The notes: generated by a model from the sequence alone, not told the origin. 63,737 bases of DNA from Candidatus Altimarinota bacterium (GCA_028690585.1 JAQVAZ010000002.1:1-63737), one strand, 5' to 3'; shown: positions 28,814 through 38,160, counted from the stretch's first letter. Program-made: numbers and translations.

Positions 28814-29669
28814 TTTTTAAGCTTAAATCCAAAGCTTTCGCGGAGTGGGTGAGGTAACCCATCGAAATATAATCTACTCCTGCAGCGAGGAATTTCCGCG
28901 CGTGTTTTGGGGTAATTCCACCGCTTCCCTCCAGCGTGATTTGCGGATTAATTTTCCGTAACTTCGGAATGAGTTTCTTCAATTGCTTCGGAGAAAAATT
29001 ATCCAGCAAGAGAATTAGATTTTTTTGTTTTCCAAAAAATTCTGCAATCTTGATTGCCAACTTCTCACTATCCGCTTCGATTTCGAAAGACTTCGTAGTT
29101 TTAATTTTCTGCCAACAATTTTTATCTGCTCGAATGTGATTTTCTTTCACCAGAATCAGATCAGCGAGATTCAATCTGTGTGGTAATCCTCCGCCCACCA
29201 CCACTGCTTTCGAATCCAGCAAGCCCCAAGGAGTTTTGCGCGTGGCGGCAAATTTTCTCACACCGATTTTCTTCGCAACATGGTGAGCTGCTGTTGCAAT
29301 ACCACTCATGCGTTGCAGCAAATTCAACACCACTCTTTCCACCGTGAGAATATTTTTTGCGCTTCCGCTTAATTCCAAAAATACTTTTCCTTTTTTCACC
29401 TTCCCACCATCTTTCACCAGCGCTTTCACTTTCACTCCATGCTTCGTGAGAAACCAAACCGCTTCTTCTACTCCTGTGAGGATCCCATTTTCTTTCGCAG
29501 TGATTTTTGCTTCCATCTTCCTCGCAGAATTTCCAAGCAATGCTGTGGTGATATCTCCACTACCCACATCTGCTTTGTATAAAACTTCTAACAACTCACT
29601 CACAAATTTTCGATAAGCAGGTTGCTTCATACTGAGATGCGCGATTTGAGAAGCAAAGAGTTTTTTCAC
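28800..29669 (-). CDS. nadC: Nicotinate-nucleotide pyrophosphorylase (carboxylating)
   Basis: 289 residues with the quinolinate phosphoribosyltransferase signature: GDITTALLG, ERVVLNLLQRMSGIAT, ATRKTPWGLLDSKAVVVGGG, HRLNLADLILVKENH and a C-terminal EGSGGITPKHARKFLAAGVDYISMG. It converts quinolinate and PRPP to NaMN, two steps after NadB. GTG start. CGCTAAAAT (TAAAAT at plus 29676-29681) ends 6 bp before it, predicting a leaderless operon mRNA. Confidence 0.94.
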   Translation of the reverse strand: MKKLFASQIAHLSMKQPAYRKFVSELLEVLYKADVGSGDITTALLGNSARKMEAKITAKENGILTGVEEAVWFLTKHGVKVKALVKDGGKVKKGKVFLELSGSAKNILTVERVVLNLLQRMSGIATAAHHVAKKIGVRKFAATRKTPWGLLDSKAVVVGGGLPHRLNLADLILVKENHIRADKNCWQKIKTTKSFEIEADSEKLAIKIAEFFGKQKNLILLLDNFSPKQLKKLIPKLRKINPQITLEGSGGITPKHARKFLAAGVDYISMGYLTHSAKALDLSLKIESN

Positions 29670-29721
29670 GCAGTTATTTTAGCGCGTTTAGAGATTAGTT
29701 GGATTTTTTGCAGTCAAAAAT

Positions 29722-29753
29722 TTTCTGGATTCCCGCTTTCGCGGGAATGACAA
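29722..29753. repeat. Dispersed inverted repeat (family A)
   Basis: TTTCTGGATTCCCGC, TTTC, GCGGGAATGACAA. This is a clean copy of the palindromic core CCCGC/GCGGG. A family-C stretch (29817-29837, CTTAATCCTTAATCC) follows in the same gap. Confidence 0.8.
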
Positions 29754-29835
29754 TTTGGGAATTTGAGGTGAATTGAAGTTAACTGCTTCGAATAAATCTA
29801 AGAAAGAAATCCAAAAACTTAATCCTTAATCCTTT

Positions 29836-31356
29836 TCAGAGTTTTTTCTCCATATAAATTTTTTCCCTATCTAGCGAGTAGCCGAGCTTCCGATAGTATT
29901 CTCTCACTCCCACTCCGGAGATAATTTTAAGTTTTTTGTAGCCACTTTGCTTCGCAATTTTCTCTGCTTCCGCAATCAGCTTTTTTCCAAATCCGCGATG
30001 CTGGCTATCACCTCTGCCGCCGATTCCCAACTCTTCTCCGTAGGTGTGCAGCTCTCGCACAAACGCGAAATCTTTCACTGCTTGTAAACGCAGGCGTGTC
30101 AGCGCAATCAGCTTTTCGTCTTCTTCAAAACTCAGGAAAATTTCCAAACCGCCACTCGCAGCATATTCTCTGCGCACAAGTTTTATTTTTTTCTCATCGA
30201 TTTTCCCGCCACGGATTTCTCGGCAGCGGATGCAATTACACTTCGCACCTTGTTGTTGGAGGATTTGTCTGAGGTTGGTGATTTTACTGCCAGCGAGAAT
30301 GGATTCTGCGGGGATATCGCGAATCACGCGCGAAAGGCGAATCCACTCTGGCGTGATTCCTTTAATTTTCGCGAGGAGTTTCGTCAGCGTGGCATCGTTG
30401 TAAGGTTTCCACTTTCCCTGCTTCCACCATTTCACCAATTCCGTATTCGCAATCAAAGCGCAGGGATAAATTTTTAACTGATCTGGAGAATAATCTTCGC
30501 TGCCATAAACTTCCTGAAACATCGCGAAATCACTCGCGGGAGTTGCGCCAGGGAGGTTTGGCATGAAGTGTAATCCCACTTTCAACCCCGCATCTTTCAG
30601 TAATTTAATCGCGTTTTTCGTAGAGGCTGTATCGTGGCCGCGTTTTGTTTTTCGCAAGACTTCATCGCTGGTAGATTGCGCGCCTAATTCCACTCTGGTT
30701 GCGCCAAGCTGCAAAAATCTTTTTACTTCGGCTGGCGTGATGCAATCGGGCCGAGTTTCGAGAGTGAGGCCTACCATGCGATGCTTTGCTTTTTCATTCG
30801 CTTTTTTCAGTGATTCCAAATCTTTCTTGCCTTTGCTTTTTTCATTCAATGCTTCCAAACATCTACTGATAAACCAAGTTTGATAGCGCTTCGGTAGCGC
30901 AGAAAAAGTGCCACCCATCACAATCAATTCCACTTTGGTAGTTTCGTGGCCGCAAGCAGTCAGCGCCTCCAGTCGAGTTTTTACTTGGAGATAAGGATCG
31001 AATTTCACACGATTCGCGCGCATCACCGCTGGTTCATTACTTAAATAACTTTTGGGCATGCCTTTTTCTGTGGGGCAGTAAATGCATTTGCCTGGGCAGC
31101 CCCACTCTTTCGTCAGCACCGCCACAGGAGAAACTCCCGAGAGAGTGCGAATCCGCGCTTTCTTCAAAATTCTTTCCAAGCTCGGTTGTGGCTGGATTTT
31201 CCCTTCGCTGAGTAATTCCGTATAAGCGGCAATCAAATCTGAGTTGCGGAAAAGATTTCCGCTGATTCCAGCCGCTTCGATTTTGAGCTTGCGCAAATCG
31301 GCTTCCACCGCGCAATTTTTCTTAATCGCTTCTAGAATAAGCTGGCTAGCATCCAT
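29836..31356 (-). CDS. elp3: tRNA uridine(34) cm5U-forming Elp3 (radical SAM/acetyltransferase)
   Basis: 506 residues, the usual full length. The radical SAM core holds the cluster motif CPGKCIYCP after LTKEWG, then VIMGGTF-like LIVMGGTFSALP and LGAQSTSDEVL. A zinc/lysine linker includes CNCIRCREIRGG. The C-terminal GNAT domain shows GIGGRGDSQHRGFGKKLI and GVREYYRKLGYSL. Elp3 makes the cm5 group on wobble uridine of tRNAs, using acetyl-CoA and SAM. The Elp3-only system is known from archaea and a few bacteria. A Trm9-like methyltransferase gene diverges from it with a 7-bp gap. Confidence 0.96.
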   Translation of the reverse strand: MDASQLILEAIKKNCAVEADLRKLKIEAAGISGNLFRNSDLIAAYTELLSEGKIQPQPSLERILKKARIRTLSGVSPVAVLTKEWGCPGKCIYCPTEKGMPKSYLSNEPAVMRANRVKFDPYLQVKTRLEALTACGHETTKVELIVMGGTFSALPKRYQTWFISRCLEALNEKSKGKKDLESLKKANEKAKHRMVGLTLETRPDCITPAEVKRFLQLGATRVELGAQSTSDEVLRKTKRGHDTASTKNAIKLLKDAGLKVGLHFMPNLPGATPASDFAMFQEVYGSEDYSPDQLKIYPCALIANTELVKWWKQGKWKPYNDATLTKLLAKIKGITPEWIRLSRVIRDIPAESILAGSKITNLRQILQQQGAKCNCIRCREIRGGKIDEKKIKLVRREYAASGGLEIFLSFEEDEKLIALTRLRLQAVKDFAFVRELHTYGEELGIGGRGDSQHRGFGKKLIAEAEKIAKQSGYKKLKIISGVGVREYYRKLGYSLDREKIYMEKKL

Positions 31357-31363
31357 AGATACA

Positions 31364-32023
31364 ATGAGTTTACGCGAAAATCTTATCGGCTACGATTCAA
31401 TTGCTGCGCAGTGGGATGCCACACGCAAATCTCCATGGGGAGAATTTGATTTTGCCAAACATCTTTTCAGCGCGAAAAGCATTCTCGATGCTGGTTGTGG
31501 CAATGGAAGATTGGTGAGTTGGCTACGAGAAGGAGGCTTCACTGGAAAATATCTCGGAGTGGATTCCTCTGGTGAATTAATCCAGAAAGCTCAGCAAAAT
31601 TTCCCAGCAGAAAAATTTCTCCACGCAGATTTACTCAGCTTCATTTCCAAGGAAAAATTCTCCGCAGTGTTTTGCGTCGCAGTTTTGCATCACTTACCTG
31701 ATGCAGCTTCCCGCCTCCAAGTTTTACAAAATCTTTACGCGAATCTCGAAGCTGGTGGAGAATTATTTCTCACCACTTGGAATCTCTGGCAGCCGCGCTA
31801 TTACAAATATATTCTCAAAAGTTTTTTCACCAGAAATTACCGCAACTGCTATCTGCCTTTATTCGGCAAAGGAGGGAGGTTGATTCATGCCTTCACTGCG
31901 GGGGAATTGCTTCGCTTACTTGAAAAAGCCGGTTTCCACAACATCCAAGTTTTCCCTGCTAATCAGGGTAAACGCGCAAGAGTTTGGCAAGCGCGCAATC
32001 TTGTTGTTTTAGCTAAGCGATAA
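31364..32023 (+). CDS. SAM-dependent methyltransferase, Trm9/ALKBH8-like
   Basis: The frame opens upstream inside elp3; ATG at 31364 (MSLRENLIGYDSIAAQWDAT) is the natural start, giving 219 residues. Class I methyltransferase motifs: SILDAGCGNGRL (motif I), LGVDSSGELI (II), FSAVFCVAVLHHLP (IV), and LEAGGELFLTTWNL. The opening YDSIAAQWDATRKSPW and the AVLHHL...TTW pattern resemble Trm9/ALKBH8, which O-methylate cm5U34 to mcm5U34. Its position beside elp3, which makes cm5U, supports that role. A generic methyltransferase of another pathway remains possible. Confidence 0.75.
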   Translation: MSLRENLIGYDSIAAQWDATRKSPWGEFDFAKHLFSAKSILDAGCGNGRLVSWLREGGFTGKYLGVDSSGELIQKAQQNFPAEKFLHADLLSFISKEKFSAVFCVAVLHHLPDAASRLQVLQNLYANLEAGGELFLTTWNLWQPRYYKYILKSFFTRNYRNCYLPLFGKGGRLIHAFTAGELLRLLEKAGFHNIQVFPANQGKRARVWQARNLVVLAKR

Positions 32024-32025
32024 AA

Positions 32026-32271
32026 ATGGAAAATAAAGATTCTGAAATTCTCGAAGGTGAAGTGGTGAGTGAGATTCCTCATGCTCAACATGAAAAAAAA
32101 TCTTCACGCAACTATTCTCCACTACTAAAGCTTGTTAAACTAAAATCCAACTGCGCTATCGGATGCTTCACTTCTCTCGCCTTGACGGTAATTGCTATCG
32201 CAACTGGAAGTTGGTTGGTTTTCTTACTCGCGCTTTTGTTGCCAGCTTGGTTAGCTGCGCAGCAACGCTAG
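32026..32271 (+). CDS. Small membrane protein, 81 aa
   Basis: The N-terminal ~45 residues are polar and charged; the C-terminal ~35 contain one long hydrophobic stretch (FTSLALTVIAIATGSWLVFLL, shown in part) ending LPAWLAAQQR. It starts 2 bp after the methyltransferase stop and so is probably co-transcribed. It overlaps the start of the SLH-CAP gene by up to 109 bp in another frame. Function unknown. Confidence 0.6.
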   Translation: MENKDSEILEGEVVSEIPHAQHEKKSSRNYSPLLKLVKLKSNCAIGCFTSLALTVIAIATGSWLVFLLALLLPAWLAAQQR

Positions 32272-34595
32272 TTATTATTACCTCAGCCTCCGCTGCGAAT
32301 TTTCCTGATGTAGCCTCCTCTCACCCCAACGCAACAGCGATTGATTACCTTACTAAGGCAGGAATTATCTCTGGCTATCCCGATGGTAGTTTCCAACCAG
32401 ACAATCCTGTGAATCGCGCAGAGGCTTTGAAAATTTTACTACTGGCTACGGGAGAATTTACTTCTCTGCCTGCCGCAAAAACTTTTCCCGATGTGGCGGC
32501 GAGTGACTGGTTTGCGCCTTTTGTAAATACTGCAAATGCGCGGAGTGTGGCAGCAGGCTATCCCGATGGATTTTTTCGGCCAGCGCAAACTGTGAATTTA
32601 GTTGAGGCTCTGAAAATGCTTTTGCAGGCTGCTTCGATTGATTCCGCGAATTACAAAACTGATCAGAAGCTATTTACGGACACACAGGAAAACGCTTGGT
32701 ATAACCAATTTATCGCTTATGCGAATACTTTCGATTTGATTTCTCCCAATCGCGGAAATCAGATTCTCCCTGCTACTCCACTTACTCGCGCGAAGCTTTC
32801 TGAAATCGTTTACCGCTTCATTATTCGCGTAGAAAAAGTTTGCCCAGAGTTACTTACGAAAAATAAAAACACGCCTGCGAATTATTTCCAAGGGATTACG
32901 CTTACCAGCGAATTACCGAGTTTGTTTTACGAGAATGAAGTTTATCCGTTGCAAGGCAGCGTGGCTTTCAGTGTAAACAACGTAACTGCTTTTTACGCGA
33001 ATTCGTTTGGTAGACAAACGGCTTTTGTCGCCAAACCAGCGAGTGGCGTTTTCTCTGAGGGAATTTATTTCACCACTCCTGGCCACTACAATTTCTCGGT
33101 GATTCCAGATCTTTCGGGCAAAAGTTATGCAGTGGGAATCGATGTTTTACCACGCGAATGCAATCCAGCCACCACTGATACTGCTAGCCAGATTCAAACT
33201 GGCTTGAGTTTTATTCTCCAAAACAATATTCCCACACTGCGCTGGGATGCTTCCACCAACAATATCACGCGAGTGGTTTTGCGTCAGGGAGAAAAAACGC
33301 ATGAGTATCTCGTAACTGCTGGGCAAAATCAGGTGGAGTTGCAACCCAAAGATTTTGCCGATTGGGAGGCAGGCGAAGCCACCGCACAGATTTTTGGTGC
33401 GGCTTCTGCGCATGGTTGGGGGTTTGAAGCGCGCAGCGCTTGGTCGAGCAGCGTGGTTTTGTCACTCAATCTCGCGCAACACTATTTCTCGGATTACAAC
33501 CCTGAGGCAATCACCATCAACGATTTACCTATCTGGCGCAACAATCAGGTAGCGCTTTTCGTGCTTACCAAAAAAGAGTTGGAGCCTAGCGCTTATCTCA
33601 TCAACCCAGCAGGTTTAGTCGAAGAAGTGCCGATTCTAAAAAATGTAGAAGCGATTCCAGCCGGCTCAAGCTTTAGCCTCAATCTCGCAACTCAAAACAC
33701 TGGCACCTACATCCTCGAGTTAAACGATACTGCGGGATTACCAGTCCTCAATCACCCACTTTACGAACCGAATACGAATCCGCTGCTACCTGATTACGCG
33801 GATTTGCGCGAAGCACCACCCGCACAAAGGACGATTTCAGTTGCGCGTGAAAGAGCGATTTGGCTGCGCCTCGTAAATGATTTCCGCGCGCAGTATAAGC
33901 TGCCAGCTTTGATTCTCGATGATGAGCTTACCAACTTCTCTCAGACCTACGCAGAGAGAATGGCAAATGAAGGATTCTTTGGGCATGCCGATCCACAAGG
34001 CCGCAATCCTGAAGCGCGGAGAATCGCAGCTGGTTTGGAATTGCCTGTAGGAGAGAATCTCGCGCGTGATAGCCAAACACTTTACGCGCATGAAGGCTTA
34101 CTCCGCTCCGCTACGCATCGCGCAAATATTCTCGGAGCGGATTGGACTCTGGTTGGATTAGGAGTTGCTTTGGATTCCAACAACAACATACTTTTCGTGC
34201 AGAATTTTTCTACCTCTCGGCTAACTACAGTTAATCTTACTGAAACGAGGCAAAGTATCCTTGCGCTTATCAATGCAGCGCGCGGAGAAAAGGGCTTAAG
34301 TAATCTCTCATTAGACTTGAGTTTGGAAGCTACAGCGCAAAGCTGGAGCAACAAAATGCTGAATGGAAATTTCTTTGATTTCACTTCAGGTAGCGAAAGC
34401 CTCCAAGCGGATATTCGCCAAGCGGGTTTCGCTGGATCTTTTGCCAGCTTCCTTGCTTCCTCGAGTAGGATTTCAGGCTTGGTAAAAAGTCTTCAGCAAG
34501 AAGATTCTTGGCAGGCTGCGAGTAAAACTAAAGTAGCAGTTGGGTTAACTCAGAAGATCGACGGGATGCTGCTAGCAACATTTATCTTCCGTTAG
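32163..34595 (+). CDS. SLH-CAP secreted surface protein
   Basis: A signal peptide ending ASA (LVIITSASA) is followed by three S-layer homology modules (FPDVASSHPNATAIDYL, FPDVAASDWFAPFVNTA, and a third near ENAWYNQFIAYA) that tether to the cell wall. A beta-rich middle follows, then a CAP/SCP domain (RERAIWLRLVNDFRAQ, MANEGFFGHADPQGRNP, SATHRANIL). A second, degenerate CAP-like copy ends the protein (SILALINAARGEKGL). The start is uncertain: ATG 32163 overlaps the 81-aa gene by 109 bp, and a TTG at 32211 would still give a full signal peptide. The role is probably surface-associated. Confidence 0.88.
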   Translation: MLHFSRLDGNCYRNWKLVGFLTRAFVASLVSCAATLVIITSASAANFPDVASSHPNATAIDYLTKAGIISGYPDGSFQPDNPVNRAEALKILLLATGEFTSLPAAKTFPDVAASDWFAPFVNTANARSVAAGYPDGFFRPAQTVNLVEALKMLLQAASIDSANYKTDQKLFTDTQENAWYNQFIAYANTFDLISPNRGNQILPATPLTRAKLSEIVYRFIIRVEKVCPELLTKNKNTPANYFQGITLTSELPSLFYENEVYPLQGSVAFSVNNVTAFYANSFGRQTAFVAKPASGVFSEGIYFTTPGHYNFSVIPDLSGKSYAVGIDVLPRECNPATTDTASQIQTGLSFILQNNIPTLRWDASTNNITRVVLRQGEKTHEYLVTAGQNQVELQPKDFADWEAGEATAQIFGAASAHGWGFEARSAWSSSVVLSLNLAQHYFSDYNPEAITINDLPIWRNNQVALFVLTKKELEPSAYLINPAGLVEEVPILKNVEAIPAGSSFSLNLATQNTGTYILELNDTAGLPVLNHPLYEPNTNPLLPDYADLREAPPAQRTISVARERAIWLRLVNDFRAQYKLPALILDDELTNFSQTYAERMANEGFFGHADPQGRNPEARRIAAGLELPVGENLARDSQTLYAHEGLLRSATHRANILGADWTLVGLGVALDSNNNILFVQNFSTSRLTTVNLTETRQSILALINAARGEKGLSNLSLDLSLEATAQSWSNKMLNGNFFDFTSGSESLQADIRQAGFAGSFASFLASSSRISGLVKSLQQEDSWQAASKTKVAVGLTQKIDGMLLATFIFR

Positions 34596-34651
34596 TTCTC
34601 GACTTTCACCACAAACCAAAATCTCCCCGAAGGAAGATTCTGTTTTATTTA

Positions 34652-34685
34652 GTAGGGAATTGCCATGGTAATTCCCTACATTTTT
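34652..34685. terminator. Bidirectional terminator between SLH-CAP and SLH-S41 genes
   Basis: GTAGGGAATT pairs perfectly with AATTCCCTAC around GCCATGGT. T-run on the plus side (34681-34685), A/T-rich on the other. The two flanking genes converge here. Confidence 0.8.
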
Positions 34686-34689
34686 GAAA

Positions 34690-36387
34690 TTAAAACAAAT
34701 TTAATGCGCGCTTCAGTGCTTCATCAATATTGGTGGTAGCCGTATCATCTACCGCCGCGATATCGGGAGTGATTCCCTTGCCTTCGATTGGTTGCTCTTT
34801 TGGTGAAAGCCAATGCGCAACAGTGAGTTTCAGCGCGGTGCCATCTCCGAAGAAATTGATTTCTTGCATCACACCTTTCCCAAAAGAAGTTTCTCCCACC
34901 ACAGTAGCAACTCCTTGATCTTGCAGCGCGGCAGCTACGATTTCACTTGCGCTAGCGCTACCTTTGTTTATCAGCACTGCTACCTTGTAACCAGTGAAAG
35001 AAGGCGCGTGAGTTGTGCGTTGCGTTGCGTTGAATTGTGAAAGTTCTTCGCGGTATTGGGTTTTGGTTACCACAGAATTTTCTGGCAGGAAGTAGCTGGC
35101 TACATCTACCGCAGCGGTTACGAGGCCGCCTCCATTATTTCGCAAATCCAAAACGATTCCTTTTGGATGTTGCGCGATGATTTCTTTCACAGCTGCTGCG
35201 AATTCTGCTGGCACAGCTGAGCTGAATTGCGTAAGTTTCAAAACCGCTACACCATCAACGAATTTCAAATTCACGGCTTTGATTTCAATCGCTGCGCGTT
35301 TAATCGAAACAATCAGCTGGCTACCATTCCTTCTGATGGTGAGAGAAACCGTAGTGCCAGCGATTCCACGGATTTGCGCGCTAACTGCTTCAACCGAAAC
35401 CCCACCCACGCTTTTTCCATCTACTGCGATGATTACATCACCAGATTGGATGCCAGCAGCCTGCGCTGGTGATCCATCGATCGGTGCAACCACTACTACT
35501 TCCCTTGCTTCATTCTCAGAGAGATAAGCACCGATACCTTCGGTTTTGCCAGAAAGATCTTGATTAATCGCAGTGGTTTTACTTGGCAACAAATAAGCGC
35601 TGTAAGGATCTCCTAGCGCATTCACCGCGCCTTCGATTGCGCGCTGCATCATTTCGGTTTTATCAATCTTATCTTTCCACAGAAAACGGTTTACGGTTTC
35701 GTCCCAAACACTTTGAAACATTTGCCAGCCCGGCACATCACTACCTCCATTCTGAATAATGATTGTGCCACCACCTTCCGTATCTGAATTGGCAAGATTG
35801 TAAAGCAACTCAGCTGCTTCTCCACGCGTGAAGCGTTGGCTGACTCCGAATTCTGTATTGGAAATTGGATCAATCACTCCAAGTTTCAAAGCGCGGAAAA
35901 TATAACGCGCGAGGCGATGGGTGTTTTTTACATCAGTGAAACCAAAATTTTCATTTGGAAGAGTTAGCGACACTCCTACTCCAAAAATTTTCAATCCCAG
36001 CTTCACTGCTTCGCCTTTGGTTAGCGCGCGGTTAGGTAGTAGATTTTCTCCTTTGAAATCTTCTAGCAAACTCAGAGAATCAGCTTTCGCTACATAAGGA
36101 GTAAACCAAGCATTCTGCGCATCACTGAAACGCGTGGTGGCGTTTTGTGGTAAATCGTTTACATCCGCAGCTTGCAATCCCATCGCGAGAAATTCAGCCA
36201 GAGTAATCGGGCGCTTGGGGAAAAAGTTGGCAGCGCCTTCACCTACTCCTTTATTCAACAAAAATTCGATAGCTTTACCCTGCGGAGTATCTGGATTTAC
36301 ATCACTGAATACTCCAGCGAAAGCAGTGGTGTTACCCAATACCAAAACGATACAAATCGTTGTAAAGATTTTTTTCAGAATACGCAT
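34690..36387 (-). CDS. SLH-domain C-terminal processing peptidase (S41, PDZ)
   Basis: 565 residues. Signal peptide (ICIVLVLGNTTAFA), two to three SLH modules in the first ~200 residues (GVFSDVNPDTPQGKAIEFLL; FGFTDVKNTHRLARYIFRAL), then a PDZ domain (EGIGAYLSENEAREVVVVAP, AAGIQSGDVIIAVDG) and the S41 protease core. Catalytic Ser lies in NKGSASASEIVAAAL and Lys in GETSFGKGVMQE. The enzyme should be wall-attached through the SLH part and trim extracytoplasmic protein C termini. The SLH-CtpA fusion matches the SLH style of the neighbouring surface gene. Confidence 0.92.
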   Translation of the reverse strand: MRILKKIFTTICIVLVLGNTTAFAGVFSDVNPDTPQGKAIEFLLNKGVGEGAANFFPKRPITLAEFLAMGLQAADVNDLPQNATTRFSDAQNAWFTPYVAKADSLSLLEDFKGENLLPNRALTKGEAVKLGLKIFGVGVSLTLPNENFGFTDVKNTHRLARYIFRALKLGVIDPISNTEFGVSQRFTRGEAAELLYNLANSDTEGGGTIIIQNGGSDVPGWQMFQSVWDETVNRFLWKDKIDKTEMMQRAIEGAVNALGDPYSAYLLPSKTTAINQDLSGKTEGIGAYLSENEAREVVVVAPIDGSPAQAAGIQSGDVIIAVDGKSVGGVSVEAVSAQIRGIAGTTVSLTIRRNGSQLIVSIKRAAIEIKAVNLKFVDGVAVLKLTQFSSAVPAEFAAAVKEIIAQHPKGIVLDLRNNGGGLVTAAVDVASYFLPENSVVTKTQYREELSQFNATQRTTHAPSFTGYKVAVLINKGSASASEIVAAALQDQGVATVVGETSFGKGVMQEINFFGDGTALKLTVAHWLSPKEQPIEGKGITPDIAAVDDTATTNIDEALKRALNLF

Positions 36388-36442
36388 ACAAAAAGATTAA
36401 ATACCGCGAGAGTTTAGCTTTTTCAAAGCCTGATACAAATTC

Positions 36443-36853
36443 TTATAATCCCTCTACCGCTTGTTGCACTTCTGCTTCTTCGATAGAGTTATCAGTTTTC
36501 TTCAATTCAGCCTGCAATTCATCGATAGTTTTTTGTAATTCAGCTTCTTTTTCAGTTAATTCTTCCGTGGTTACTTCAGCATCTTTTTCTCCCATCAATT
36601 TATCCATCGCGGCTTTTGCTTCATTTACTTTTGTAATCATATCTTCGAGCTGCTGTTTCTTTTCCTGCAAAGCAGCGTAAGCATCTTTCGCTTGCGTGGT
36701 TACATTTTCTACATTCGTTTTTATCTCATTAAACTTTGCTAATACTTCACTCTGGAGATTTTCTGCGGAGGTGAGTGTCTCGGCTGGAGTCTGGCAGCCA
36801 CCAACTAGGAGACTGGTAGGGAGAATCAATAATACTAGGAATTTTTTCAACAT
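36443..36853 (-). CDS. Coiled-coil lipoprotein
   Basis: A lipobox (LPTSLLVGGC) puts the lipidated Cys at residue 20. The remainder is almost wholly coiled coil, with Glu/Lys/Leu heptads (AKDAYAALQEKKQQLEDMI) and an acidic tail. 136 residues in all. It probably sits on the outer face of the membrane as a spacer or wall-linking protein, reminiscent of but not homologous by eye to Lpp. Transcribed divergently from dnaN. Confidence 0.75.
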   Translation of the reverse strand: MLKKFLVLLILPTSLLVGGCQTPAETLTSAENLQSEVLAKFNEIKTNVENVTTQAKDAYAALQEKKQQLEDMITKVNEAKAAMDKLMGEKDAEVTTEELTEKEAELQKTIDELQAELKKTDNSIEEAEVQQAVEGL

Positions 36854-36942
36854 AGATAGCGCTTAAATCACGCGTATATCTTAAGTGGGTTGTGGGGTTT
36901 TGGCAAAACCACTAAACTCGGAATGCTTAAAACACTCTACTA

Positions 36943-38043
36943 ATGCTTCTCTCCTGCGATCAAAAAGACTTACTTGCTGCGCTTGCTACTGTCAGCAAAG
37001 CGGTAAATCTCAACTCTACTTTACCCGTGTTAAACAACATTCTTCTCAAGGCGGAGAATAAGCGTTTGACTTTCGCGGCTACGAATCTAGAGATTGCGAT
37101 TACCGCTTCCATCAAAGCTGAAATCAAGAATGAAGGTGCGCTTACTGTGCCAGCTAGATTATTCACCAACTATGTAGGTTTACTTCCAGCAGGCAAAGTA
37201 GAATTACAAAACAAAGAAGGCTTGGATCTGCAAATCAAAGCTGCTAAATCTCAAACTCGCATCAAAGGAATTTCTTCCGATGAATTCCCTCTCATTCCAC
37301 AAGTAAAGAAGGATATTAGTCTTACACTTTCCGCTTCCGATCTTCTCGCTGCTATCAATCAAGTAGCTTTCTCCGCAGCGCGAGACATGGTTAGGCCAGT
37401 TTTGGCTGGAGTGCATCTTCGCGCAAATAAAAAAGAAATTCGCCTCGCTGCTACCGATAGTTATCGTCTCAGCGAAAAGATTCTCATTCCTGCTACTGCG
37501 CTAAGCAAAGATGTTTCGATTATTATCCCAGCCCGCACTGTGCAAGAACTTGCGCGCATTCTCGAGAAAGGGAAAGAGCCAGTGGAGTTGGATGTTTCCT
37601 CCAATCAGGTTTTATTTACTTACAAAGGAATTGAATTAGCTTCTCGTTTGATTGAGGGTAGTTATCCAGATTACGAGCAAATCATTCCTCGTAAGCATAT
37701 CACCACGATTTCTGCCAAAACTGAAGAGTTGGCAACTGCTGTGAAGCGCGTGAATTTATTTACGAAAGATTCTCACTCCGTGAAGCTGATCATTACCAAA
37801 GATAAGGAATTGAAAATCCTTTCCGACTCCACTCAAATCGGTGAAGAGGAAGCGGAAGTTTCCGCTACGATTGCCGGTGTGGAGAATTCCATCACCCTCA
37901 ACGCAAACTACTTGCTAGAAGCACTTACAGCAGTTGGAGGCGCAGATGTTACTCTCGAGTTGGGCGAGAAGATGGTGCCAGCAGTTTTGCGCCCAGCGAA
38001 ATCCAAAGATTATCTGCATCTCATTATGCCACTAAAAACTTAG
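36943..38043 (+). CDS. dnaN: DNA polymerase III beta sliding clamp
   Basis: 366 residues in three clamp domains. Recognisable are SKAVNLNSTLPVLNNILLKA, AARDMVRPVLAGVHL, ATDSYRLSEK, and the C-terminal APAVLRPA-like MVPAVLRPAKSKDYLHLIMPL. It is full length and ends with the usual LIMP(L/M) peptide-binding segment. dnaA and recF are not adjacent, so the classic dnaA-dnaN-recF origin cluster is broken up. TAAACT at 36913-36918 is a likely -10. Confidence 0.97.
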   Translation: MLLSCDQKDLLAALATVSKAVNLNSTLPVLNNILLKAENKRLTFAATNLEIAITASIKAEIKNEGALTVPARLFTNYVGLLPAGKVELQNKEGLDLQIKAAKSQTRIKGISSDEFPLIPQVKKDISLTLSASDLLAAINQVAFSAARDMVRPVLAGVHLRANKKEIRLAATDSYRLSEKILIPATALSKDVSIIIPARTVQELARILEKGKEPVELDVSSNQVLFTYKGIELASRLIEGSYPDYEQIIPRKHITTISAKTEELATAVKRVNLFTKDSHSVKLIITKDKELKILSDSTQIGEEEAEVSATIAGVENSITLNANYLLEALTAVGGADVTLELGEKMVPAVLRPAKSKDYLHLIMPLKT

Positions 38044-38045
38044 TT

Positions 38046-38160
38046 GGAATAAAGAATATGGAATAAGGCATCCGTTGTCTTCTCCGCGAAAGCGGGGATC
38101 CAGAAATCGGGGCGAAGTGTTATTTTTTTCTGGATTCCCAATCAAGTTGGGAATGACAAA
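38046..38160. repeat. Composite of dispersed repeats (families A and B)
   Basis: Family B (GGAATAAAGAATATGGAATA, 38046-38065) is followed by two family-A copies in opposite orientation (38081-38107 and 38126-38160), which together form a larger inverted repeat. The gap otherwise holds nothing coding. Confidence 0.8.
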
